Source: Rosellinia necatrix (taxonomy: Eukaryota; Ascomycota; Sordariomycetes; Xylariales; Xylariaceae). Taken from it: a stretch of DNA of 64,000 nucleotides. Made by a program: the position numbers and the translations under genes. Numbering within the stretch: position 1 is the first letter of the stretch; the number at the start of each line of letters is the position of its first letter. Under the pieces are notes generated by a model. That model saw only the letters and a program-made list of their open reading frames with translations, did not search any database and was not told the DNA's origin. Of the stretch, positions 50,901-61,959 are shown in pieces. Location: assembly GCA_021209875.1 (NCBI GenBank), contig JAGYVD010000003.1, forward strand, positions 5,642,001-5,706,000. The letters are read 5' to 3'.

Positions 50901-51877
50901 TGGTTATATTATAATAATAAAAAGTTTTATAGCTTATATAAAGTTTTATTTAAAAGTATTGTTTTTTTATTAATTAAAACTATTTAATATTAAATATATA
51001 ATAAAAGTTCACTTCTTTTAAAACTTTTAAAAATGTTAATATTATATTAAACAATTTAATTTTTAAATTAAAATATATATTAATTATTATTATTATTTAA
51101 AAAAATTTGCTATAAATATTACAGCATATATTAATTAAAACATATTTAGTATTTATAGATTTTTTATATAACTAGTTTTATTTTATAACTTTTAAGAATT
51201 TCTTTTTATTTAATTTATATATAAACATTTATTTAAATTATAATAGTTTATTTTTATTTTTTTATTATAACTATTTTTATAACTTTTTTTTTATATAGCA
51301 AGCATTTTTATATATATTTTTTTAAAAATTGTTTTAAAAATAGTTTTTAAGCTTTTTTATTTTATAAAAGGTTTTTAACAAAATATTTTAATATATTTAA
51401 TTTTTAAACTAGCTTTTAATTAATCGGTTTTATATTGTTATATTATTGCTGCAAATATAGCATATAATATTTTATATTTATAATTTTAAAATATAAAGTT
51501 TTTATTTATTTTAAAAAAAATGTTTTTATAAAAATATTTTAAACATAATTTTTTAATAGGTTAATTTTTAACTTTATATTTATTATTGTCGTAAATATTA
51601 AGCTTTTTATATTATTTTTTAGCTTTTTATTTAGTTTTTTACGCTTAGTTCTGCAGCTTTATCTGTTTATAGGTAAAAATATCTTGTGTATATATTTATG
51701 TTTTATCCGGGTTTTTTTTAGCTTTTTATCGCTTGTTTAGCTGGCCAGAGTTAGCTTTTTGTTAGCCTGCTTAACAATTAACGTTTTTATTATTATAAAA
51801 TTTATAACGGTTTTAAAACGTTATAAATAACTGTTTTTTCTGCGCATTATAGTTGCTTTATTTTTAAAACCTTCTGC

Positions 51878-51882
51878 TAAAG
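51878..51882. repeat. Target-site duplication of the solo W LTR, left (TAAAG)
   Basis: TAAAG before the LTR, repeated at 52088-52092. The Z2 sequence is continuous if the LTR and one TAAAG are removed. Confidence 0.85.
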
Positions 51883-52087
51883 TGATACGCGCCGACAGGG
51901 GAGTCGCTTATATAAGCGCTGTAGCCCCACCTGTAGCGTGGCAAAGCCACGCACCCCACCACTTGGGACTAGCCCTAATAAGTGGGCCCTGGCCCACGCA
52001 CCTAGCTAGATCCACAAGTTAGATCAGAATAGTTAGATCTTCATCTTCTACAATACACTTTTCACCCCCCCCATGGTGCACCTCTTA
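51883..52087 (+). mobile_element. Solo LTR of the W family, little mutated
   Basis: 205 bp, TGATACGCGCCGACAGGGG to GGTGCACCTCTTA, opposite in orientation to the LTRs of W. Contains the palindrome CGCTTATATAAGCG (51905-51918), a likely TATA region, and a perfect hairpin GCGTGGC-AAA-GCCACGC (51936-51952). An eight-C run lies near 52066-52073. It is the most GC-rich stretch of the right half and gives the reference for the two degraded W LTRs. Confidence 0.9.
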
Positions 52088-52218
52088 TAAAGCTATTTGT
52101 AGCTTAGAAGTTATATTTAAAATAATAAGTTTTTGCTGCTATATTTAAAGAGCTAATTTTTAGCTTAAAATCTTTTCTGCTGGCGCGTTTACTTTTAATT
52201 TATGCTTATTAGTTTATA
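52088..52218 (-). other. Z2 remainder between solo W LTR and Z3
   Basis: Starts with TAAAG and then follows the reverse complement of about 62330-62450 in Z3, including AATAATAAGTTTTTGCTGCTATATTTAAA. It ends at the TGATAG start of Z3, so Z3 inserted into Z2. Confidence 0.75.
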
Positions 52219-52522
52219 TGATAGTAATGTAGAACAATTTGGCAATTAAGCCAGGAATCCTTATTTTAGGGAGTTTTTAAGCAAAGGATATATATATGTA
52301 AAATATAGTTCTAATGCTGTATTTGCAAGCGCTACGCGTTTAAAGCAAGAATAACTTTTAGGATTGTTTTTATTACGTAATTAATATATATAAATATTTA
52401 TAGCTTATTATATTAAATAAAAGCTTTTTAAAAAATTTAATTATTTATATTAAATATTTTTAAAATATTATTATATTTTAATAATTAAGAAATTTTTTAT
52501 AAATAGATTTATATTTTTATTA
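52219..52522 (+). repeat. Left LTR of Z3
   Basis: 304 bp, starting TGATAGTAATGTAGAAC; it matches 4741-5043 nearly base for base. GC islands are kept at about 52236-52265 and 52315-52350. Confidence 0.85.
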
Positions 52523-55338
52523 AAGTTATAATCTTAGTTTATTATTAAACTACTGTTTTTTTAAAAGCTGTAATTTATTTAACTTTAAAATATAAAATTG
52601 TTTATTTAAATTTTTATATAGCTATTATTATTTATTTTAACTAGATTTTTATATTTTAATTTTAAAGCTTTAAATTTTACTACAGCTTTTAAAACCAGCA
52701 TTATATTATCTTTGCTTTTATAATAACAGCTTTAATTATAACGATTAAAACAAATATTTTTTTAAAAACTATTTATAACTAAAATCGCTAATATATTTAT
52801 TTAAAGCATTATATTTAAATAAAAAATATTTAAGCGTTTATTAACTTTAATAATAAAAGCTTAACATATAACTTAAATTTATTTTTATATAATTAACGTA
52901 AAATTAACTGCAATATATTTTAAACAAATAAAAAAAACATAACATATAAAAATATATATATAAAAGCTTTATATAAAAGTTTTAAATATAAAACTTTTTA
53001 ATATTTAATATTTTTAAACTTATTATTTAAAAATTATTATTAAGCTTTTAAATATTGAAACAGAATATTTTATTTAGTTTTAAAATAAAGCTTATTTTTA
53101 ATTATATTATATAATTATATATAAACAAATTAATAAAACAGTTAATATTATATATATAAAATCGTTATTAATATAAATATTAAAAACTTTAATTTTATAT
53201 TAAAAACTTAATTTTATTTTATATAATATAATTTCGCTTGTTTTATTTTTTTTATATTATTATTTAATAAAAATATTAAGTAATTATTACTAAAGCTTTT
53301 AAAAACAGAGTAAAAATAATAATATAATATAAAAAATAAAATTAAATATATTAACAAACAGTAATTTTAAAGCTTTTTAATATAAATAAAATATTTATAG
53401 CAAAAAATTTTTAATAATAATAAATGCTTATATAACACTTAATTAAAAATATTAACAATTTATTATATTAATTAAACATAAACTATTAAAAAAAATATAT
53501 TTATTTTAATAAAATATAATGAGATTTTTAGTGCTATAATTTATAAATATAAGCTAAAAACTAAAAAATAAGTTTAAAATATTTATAAGCTTAATAAACT
53601 AATAAATATAAAATAAATTTTTAATTAATATAATAATATATTAAAATAATAAAGTTTAAAAACGTGCGAAAATAATTTAGCCGGCTAAAAAGTTATAAAT
53701 ACTTATATTTAACTAAAACTAAAAATATTTATTTTTAGCTTTTTAAACTTTATAATAAGCTTTAGTTTATAATTAATAAAATTAATATATATTAGTTTAA
53801 CAAAATTTAAATTAATATTATAAAAATTAAAAAATTAAAAATAATAGTTTTATACACGTTATAAAAACTTATATAATCAAATTATTAATTTAAATTAAAA
53901 AATTAATAAAAAAAAAAAACAATAGTTCAAACAATATAATAAATTTTAATAATAAAAATCGAACTATTTTAATTTTAATATAACTTTTATAATAATTAAT
54001 TTAATTTTATTAAAAAAATTACTAGTAATTTAAAAATGTTTTTATAATCAGATTTAAAAATATATTTTAACAGATAATATATTAATTAATAATTATAAAA
54101 CATTATATTTAATTAATAATAAAAGCTATTAAAATTTAAATTTTTGTTTTAATTAAAAATAAAAATATAGTTTATATAAACATTTTATAGTTTTTATTTT
54201 AAGCCAAAACAAAAAATTATTTAAAAATATTATCTAGCTTTAAAAAACTTATTAATAAATATAAGATTTATTAATATAGCGTTAATAAAAACTTTTATAT
54301 AAATATGGTTTTAAAAGCCTGTTTAATTAAAAGAAAAATCTAATGTTATAGTTTTAATTATTTATTATATTTTAAAAACATAAAAATAATATTGTAATAG
54401 TTTAATTTATTAAATATTATTACTTAGTTTTTTAAATATAAACTTAATTATTAATATATAAATAAAAACTTTATATTAAATATAAATAAAATATTATAAA
54501 TAATTTTATAAAGTACTACTAAATTAATTATATTTAATTAATCCTAGTATATTTTAGTTTATAAGCTATTGTAAAAGTTTTTTAAGCTAAAAAAAAACTT
54601 TAAAACTTTTTAATATTAACGATTAAAACATTTAAAAAACTATGCTTTATAAACATTAATATATATAGCTAAAAACCTGTGCTATTATATATATAACGTA
54701 ATAAATATTTAAACAATTTTTAAACAGAAAAACTGCTTAACTTTTTTAAAAACTGCATTAAAATCTGTTTAATTATTTAATAAAATATAATAAATTAAAC
54801 TAAACTTTAATAATTAAAAATAAATATATTAAGTTAATTTATATATATTTTTAATAAATAAAACTATTATATAAGTTTTTAAAAATTAAATAATTTATAT
54901 ATTATATAAAAAACGTTATAAGCTTGCAGTTTATATTATTAAAAATAATTTAAATGTTTTTATAATAGCTTATAAAAATAAACTTTAATATAAGCTTTAA
55001 TTAAAAAACCAAAAAATTAATAATAAGCTTTTTCTGTTTTATATTAAAATACCTGTAGGAAATATTAAACAAACTAGTAAAAAAATAATCGCTAAAATAA
55101 ATAAACTATTAAATAAAGCTGGCTTATTATTAAAACTATAGCTAAAAACAGTTTAAACAGCTGTTTAATTATATAATAAAAGCTTTTTTAAAGCTTAGAA
55201 TTTTTATGTTTTTTATTATATGCTTAAACGTTAATTAAAACCGTATTATTAATAATATAACCTAGTTTAAATAAAACTGTTAATAAATAACTTATAATTA
55301 GATTAAAACAGGATATATATATATAAATATCGCATATA
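52523..55338 (+). pseudogene. Z3 gag side and integrase relic
   Basis: Collinear with 5044-7890 of Z1 with C/T and G/A differences. The copia integrase segment lies at about 55070-55190. Stops occur in every frame. It ends at the left ATATA duplication of U (55334-55338). Confidence 0.65.
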
Positions 55339-55576
55339 TGTTGCACCAGTCATAAATAAGAAGTCAAGGCTCCAGCAATAAGTGATGTATTATACGAAAA
55401 TCTATAGATAAAAAAGGAAAGAGTAAGTAGGAGGAATTAGCCTATTTAAATTCTGGCTAAGTGCAGGTGTGTAGGGTGGGTCCGGTCTATATGTTACAGC
55501 TGGTTTGTGCGTATTAGGTGTATAGATGTCCTGTGCGTGCTACGCACGCTATAGGAAGGACTAGTTATCTGTAACT
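55339..55576 (-). repeat. Left LTR of U
   Basis: 238 bp, TGTTGCACCAGTCAT to TCTGTAACT, moderately mutated along its whole length. The GTGCGTG..CACGC hairpin is kept at about 55535-55551 with one change. Confidence 0.9.
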
Positions 55577-58500
55577 ACTTTTTTTTAAAAAAAAAATAGC
55601 TTGTTTATAAAACATGTCCAGGTTTTAAACCTGCAACTTTTATGTAGTGTTTTTTAATAAAAAAAAAATCGCTTCAAGTATTTATTTATATAATACTTTT
55701 TAAGCTTTGATATTATTAAGTTATTATATAAGTTTTTTTATATTATATTATTTTTTTATATTTGTTTTAATTTATATTTATTTTTATTTTTATTTTATTA
55801 TATTTTTTATATAGCTTTATTATTGTTTTTATATATTATATTAAACTTGTTTTTTTTACGGCTTATAATTAATTATTTAATTTTATTAGAAGTTCTGCTG
55901 CTTTTAGATTTATATTATAGAATTTTTAATAATTTTGTACTATTTTTGAAGTTTTTATTAAGTATTATTTATTATTAACATTTTAACTTTTTAATTAATT
56001 TAATATTATAGCTTTTATAATATATTTTTAAAGCTTTAATTTTTTTATAATAAACTTTTTTTTTTTATAGTTTAACTAGTTTTTGTTTAAATTTTCGGCT
56101 TTTTATTTTAATAATAAATTATTTAAATATAATTATAATTAGTTAATATAATATTAGTTTATTAATTTTTAATTAAATAGCATTTTAAAATAAACGTGTT
56201 TTTATTTTTATCGATTATTTTAAACTTTTATTATATTATAAAATAATTTAATTTATTAAATAAACAGTTTATTTTTATAATTATTTTTTTTAATATTAAT
56301 ATATAGTTTTTAAATTAAAATTAAAGTTTTATTATTTATGGTTAGCTTGTTTTATTATTTATGTTTAAATTTATTTTAAATATTTTTAGCAAAGTTTATA
56401 AAATAAACTATTTTTAATACTTTATTTTATGTTTTTATTTTAAATATTTTTTTTAACTAATAGTTTTTTAATTTTTCTGCAGCTGTTTTATTTTTTAATT
56501 AAAATTAAAAATTATTAAAAATTTTATTTTTATTTTATACAGCAATAGTTTTATAAACTTATAAAATAATAATGCTTAAATATAATTTATTGCTAATATT
56601 TATTTTAACTAGTTATTTTAATAATAACTAATATAAAGTTTTAATTATTAATTAAAATATTTGTTTATTATTTCTATTTATTCAGCGGTTTTATAATGTT
56701 TTATAAAAGCTAATATATATTTTATATTTATTAATTTATATATTTTATTAATTAAAGCTGAAATAAATTATAGGTTTTTATTTAATATTATAATTATAAA
56801 TATATTAAATATTTTAAATAAGCTTTTATAATATATTTTTACTATATTAATTGCTATAGTTTATATTATGCAAAAAATTGTTTATGTTTTTTTTTTAAAC
56901 AGTTTATTATAACTAACGCGTTATTATATTTATATTTATTTTAAGCCTTTATTTAAAGTTTATTATTAAATATTATTATATATAATTAAAAATTAATAAT
57001 AATTTTAAAAACCTTAAAGTTTTATCGCGAAATATTTTTGCTGGTCGGTATTTTATATAGTTTATTACGTATATATTATAACTATCGCCTAATTTAAACT
57101 ACTAATATTTTTTTAACCTTAGTTTTTTAGTTTTACGTTTGTTTAAATAAGCAGTAAATATATAATTATAAATTTTTAAATAAGCCTGGTTTTTAAAAAA
57201 TAATCAAAAACTACCAGCTTTTATATATTATTATTAATTTATTTTTAAGTTGCTAAAATTATTATTTTTATTTTTTAGCTTTTTCTCGATAGATTTTTAT
57301 TTTAAAATTTTTTAGTTTTTTTAATATTTTATCGATTAGCTAAAAATTAATTAATTTTTAATTTTTTTTAAAACTAGTACAAAACTTAATATTTCTCCGT
57401 TTATAAAAATATTAGTTTTATTTTACTAGTAATAAATTAAAAATCGTTAAATATTTTTATATTTTTTAGCTTTTACGTTATTAAATCTTTTTATTTATAC
57501 GATAAAACGTTAGCTACTATGTTTTTTTTAAAACAAAAATAATTAAAAAGTTATATGTTAAAAATAGTTTAGTTTATTTAATTTATTTTAAGTTTAAATG
57601 TTATTTTATATTAAAATATTCTAATATTTAATAATTTAAAATTATAAAAAAGTTTTTTAATTATTTATTAATTTTAGCCTTTATTTTTTAATATTATAAT
57701 TATAGCCAGCATTTTTTATTAGAAATATTATAATTAAGTTTAATATTATATAATATTTTTAAAAATAAGCTGTAAAATATTATTTATTTTTATATAACTA
57801 TAATAATATTTCTGCTGCAACTTTATTAAACAAGTTAGTTTTAACTTTTATAAACAGCTTATATTAATAATATTTTAATAAAAAACTATTATTAAAGCTT
57901 TTTTAATTAATAAAAATTTTATTATAGTTGTTTATTTAATTAAAAGCTTTATTTTTTATATTAAATAATTTATAAAAATTATAATATAACTATATTAATT
58001 AAAAATTTTTAATAAAAGTTATAAAATTTTAAAAAATTATATGTTTTTATTATAATAAAAGTTTTTAATTTATTACAGCTTTAATTTTTATTAAGTCGAC
58101 CTATATATTTTAATATTAATAATATAACTTAAAATTTAGTTTATTATATATAAAACTCTGATTTTTTAAATCAGCTTATAAACTAACGTTATATAGCTTT
58201 TAAAAACTTTTTTATATATATTTTATATATTTTTAAATTGTTTAAATAAATAAATACGTTGTTTATATATATATTATAAAAGTTATTTAAAAGTTAAATA
58301 ATATATTATTAATATATTTTTAAAACGTAAATAAATTATTTATTAGTTTAAATAATAATATTTTATAATAATATATTTAATATTTTATATAAAAATAGTT
58401 AGATTTTTATTATTTTTATATATATAAATATAATAAAAAGCTTATTTTATATTAATTTTTATAAAAATTTTAATATTTAAAATATAAAACAAAATTTTTT

Positions 58501-61500
58501 AATAAATAATAAAAATATTAGTTTTTTTATAATTTTGTTTAATTTTTAATAATTTATATAAAAACAGAGTTTTTATTAGCTTTTTATAAATAATATAAAT
58601 AACATATATAATATATTATTAAGTTTAATAAAACTTTTTATAAATTATTAATTAAATATTTTTATATAGTTTTTAATTTATTAAATAATATTTTATATAA
58701 AAACTATATTTTAAATTTTTAGGTGATTTATTTTTATAAAATTTATTTTATAATTTATATAAAATTAATAAAAAATAAATTATCTGATTTTTTTATTAAA
58801 CGCGTTAAAAAATTATAATATTTTAAAAATATAAGTTTTAACGTTTTTGTTCTAGCTTATTTTTATTTTTGTTTTTATTTATTTATTTTTTTTTGTTTAT
58901 TAGTTTATTAATTTAATAAATGCTAGTAATTTATATTTTATTAGCGCTTTAGTTTTTTTTATTAAAATTATAAATATAATAATATTAAAAATAGCAATTT
59001 AAATATTAAGTCTTTTTTATACCAGCTTATATTGTTTTTTTTATACGGTAAAATTTATTAATATTAAATTTTTATAAAAATAACACGTTTTTATCGATTT
59101 TTTAAAATTAGTTTTATTTTTAATATAAAAAAATAGTTTTTTAAGTTTTTTTATTTTTTAAATAATTTTATGTCGTCGTTTTTTTTTTTTTAGCAGCATA
59201 TTTTTAAAAATATTTGCTGCAGCACTTTTTTTATTTTTTTTTGTTTTATTAAATTTAATATTATAGTTTTATTAATTAACGTTTTTTAATATTTTAAATA
59301 TTATAACTAAGTTTTGTTTTATTTATTATTAATATATAATTATATTTATAATTTTTAATAACTTAAAAAAAAACTAAAATATATTATTTTATATTTAATA
59401 ATATATTATATTATTTAACTATTTTTTTTAATTATAATTTTATAGTTTATATTTAATATATTAATAAAAACGTTTTTAAAAATTTTATTATATATTTTAA
59501 AATTAATTATAACGTTATATTAATTTTTTAATCCGATTTTTATTATATTTAATAATTATTTATTGTTTAAACGTATTTATAATTAATAAATTAAATAGTT
59601 TTATTAATTTTTTATAAAAATATATTTATATATATATATATATCTGCTTTTATATTTTTAAATATATTATAATTTATTAAAAATAATTTATTATTATATA
59701 AAATATATATATATAATAAAAGTTTATTATTTAAATAATTATTTATTATATTTTTTTATTTATAAATAATAACACCAGCTTTTAAAAAAGTTTATTTGTT
59801 TTAAAGTTATTTTTCTCTGTTTTAATATTAAAAGTGTTTTTGCTGATATTATAATAAAACTTAATTTATATTTATTTATAATAACGTTGATACAAGCGTT
59901 ATATTATATTTAGTTAAAAGTTTTAAAAATAATTTTTAATAATATATTTTTTATTTATAATAAAAACATTTATTTTTATAATCAGCTGTTTTATTTTTTA
60001 TTTAATAATTTAAACGTTTAGTTTTAACTTATTAATAATAATATAAATAAAGCAGATATTTATTTTTAATAAGCGTTATAAAAATATAGTTATATTAAAT
60101 ATAAAATATATTTTAAAAGTTTTTTATTTTATAAACATTAATACGTTTTTAATTATTAATTAATAAATAATAAGCTATTTATATATAGTATTTTATATAT
60201 GCGTTAAAATCTATTAATTTTTAAAATATTTAGAAATTGTTTTAATTATAAGTTGTAAAAACAACTTATTTTTAAACTTTTTTTATTTAATTTTATTAAA
60301 ACGTGTTTTTTAGCAAGTTTTATAAAGTCTGTTTTAAATTAAATAAATTTAAATAAAAATATTTATTAAAATTTAACGTTTTATAATCAGCTTTTTTTTT
60401 TTAAAACGTTTATATTTTTATAAATATTATATAAATATTATATTAAGTTTTTAAATGTTGTAATTATATTAAAATATTTATTTAATAAATAATAAATCAG
60501 GTTTTTAAAGTTTTTTAGCAAAATAAGATTTAATATCGCTTATTTTTACAAGATTATTTATAAACTAATTTATATTAACTTTTAAGCGATTTATTATATT
60601 ATAATATTAAATTTTAATATTAATTTTATTTTTGGCAGTTTTATTATAAAATTTATTTATTAAAATTTTTATAAATTTATAAAATGTTTTTTAAAACTTT
60701 TAAAAAAATATATTTTATATTTAATTAAGCAAGTTAATTATTTATTAATTTAATTTATATAAAAATTCTATAAACAGTTTTATTTTTTAATTATTATTTT
60801 AAGTTTAATTATAATATAGTTTATAACAGTATTATTAAAACTTTTTTAGTCTACACATAAAAATTTTTAAAAACAGCTTAATATAACTTGTTTAATTTTT
60901 ATTAAACTTTAATATAATTTTTTATAAATTAATAAAATAGCTTTATATTATTTTTAATTTTATAGTTTAATTTTTAAATTTTTTATATTTTTTTAATTTT
61001 TGTTTAATAAGATTATATATGCTTTAAATTTTTAGCTTATTTTAAAACAATTTTTATTTATTTTATAATATATTATAAAAAAATAATAGTTTGTTGCTGT
61101 TTATTAAAATATTATTAGCATATATATTTAAAGTTTTATTTTATTAAATAAAACAGCAGCAGTAAAAAATGTCTGGGCTAAATTAATAAATATTTTAAAA
61201 TTAATTAGTTTTTTATTGTTTAGCTAAACTAAAACATTTTTTTTTATAATTAATTTTTATAAAAAAACAGTTCGTTTATTTTTAACAGCTAAGCTTACAA
61301 ACTGTTGTATTAATAAGCTAACAGCTTTAAAAAAAAACTTGCTTGTTTTTTTATATAATGCTTTTTTAAATTTAAAGTTTTAAATTTATAAATAAAATTT
61401 TAAAGCTAGTTTTATTAATAGTTTTTAAACGTTAATATTAGTTTTATCGCTAGTTTTTATAACAGATTATATTATAACAAGTTTTTTAAAACTAAATTAA

Positions 61501-61721
61501 ATATATTTAATTTTATATACGTTATTAAAAGTTTTATTAATAAAATAATTAAAAAATTTAAACGCTGTATAAAACAAAATTATTTTTTAATATATTAAAG
61601 TTTTAGTTTATTTTTAGCCACTTTTAGCTTTTATAATAAAAGCTATTTTAAAATCAGTTAATAAAAAATATTTAAAAAAGCAGTCCTAATGTTTTAAAAA
61701 TAAATTAAATAATTTATAAAT
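55577..61721 (-). pseudogene. U gag-pol relic (minus strand, Ty3/gypsy)
   Basis: About 6.1 kb between the LTRs. The RT catalytic block lies at 58296-58316 (minus), with the following region to about 58050 readable as gypsy RT. Gag is expected at about 59500-61700, and RNase H and integrase left of 58000, but these were not resolved. A minus-strand Lys/Leu/Ile-rich frame at 57020-57420 may belong to the integrase end. Stops are frequent throughout. Confidence 0.6.
58296..58316 (-). other. RT catalytic motif of U with Asp-Asp changed to Asn-Asn
   Basis: Minus strand reads Y-I-N-N-I-L-F, the YxDD-I-L block of gypsy RT after G-to-A change at both Asp codons; the same lesion as in K. Confidence 0.6.
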
Positions 61722-61959
61722 TGTTGCACTAGTTATAAATAAAAAGTTAAAACTCCAGCAATAAATAATATATTATATAAAAATCTACAAATAAAAAAAG
61801 GAAAAATAAATAAAAAGAATTAGCCCATTAGAATTCTAGCTAAGTGCAGGTGTGTAAAGTAGGTCCGGTCTATGCGCTACAGCTGGTCTATGCGCACCAG
61901 GTGTACAGATGTCCCGTGCGTGCCACGCACGCTACAGGAAGGACCAGTTATCCGTAACT
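61722..61959 (-). repeat. Right LTR of U
   Basis: 238 bp. The inner ~100 bases (61722-61830) have lost most GC, while the outer 110 (61850-61959) are nearly intact, including a perfect GTGCGTG-C-CACGCAC hairpin around 61916-61930. The loss therefore grades from the element interior outward. Confidence 0.9.

Larger units (their letters stand above)
47624..52218 (-). mobile_element. Z2: 3' part of a Z copia element in inverted orientation
   Basis: Reverse complement of the Z1 3' LTR and the region upstream: 47624-51882 plus 52093-52218 match about 8300-12690. It opens with the LTR end (AGGTGTGGATCGATC at 47631), passes the Ala-rich triplet region (48600-48730) and the early RT region, and stops where Z3 begins at 52219. 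A solo W LTR interrupts it. The 51640-51880 and 52088-52200 stretches are distinctly less mutated than the same sequence in Z0, Z1 and Z3 (GGCCAGAG, CCGGG, TGGCGCG). Confidence 0.8.
55339..61959 (-). mobile_element. U: complete Ty3/gypsy-type LTR retrotransposon inserted in Z3
   Basis: 6621 bp with 238-bp LTRs at both ends and ATATA on each side (55334-55338, 61960-61964). Comparison with uninterrupted Z0 and Z1 confirms the insertion point and the 5-base duplication. Coding is leftward: on minus, 58316-58296 reads Y-I-N-N-I-L-F, the RT YxDD block with Asp changed to Asn, followed further left by a gypsy-like S-T-x-x-K-L-K-L-x-x-I-K block. The inside is T-rich on plus. The LTR ends read TG..CT in all three copies, so this family lacks the usual CA end. 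Confidence 0.85.
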
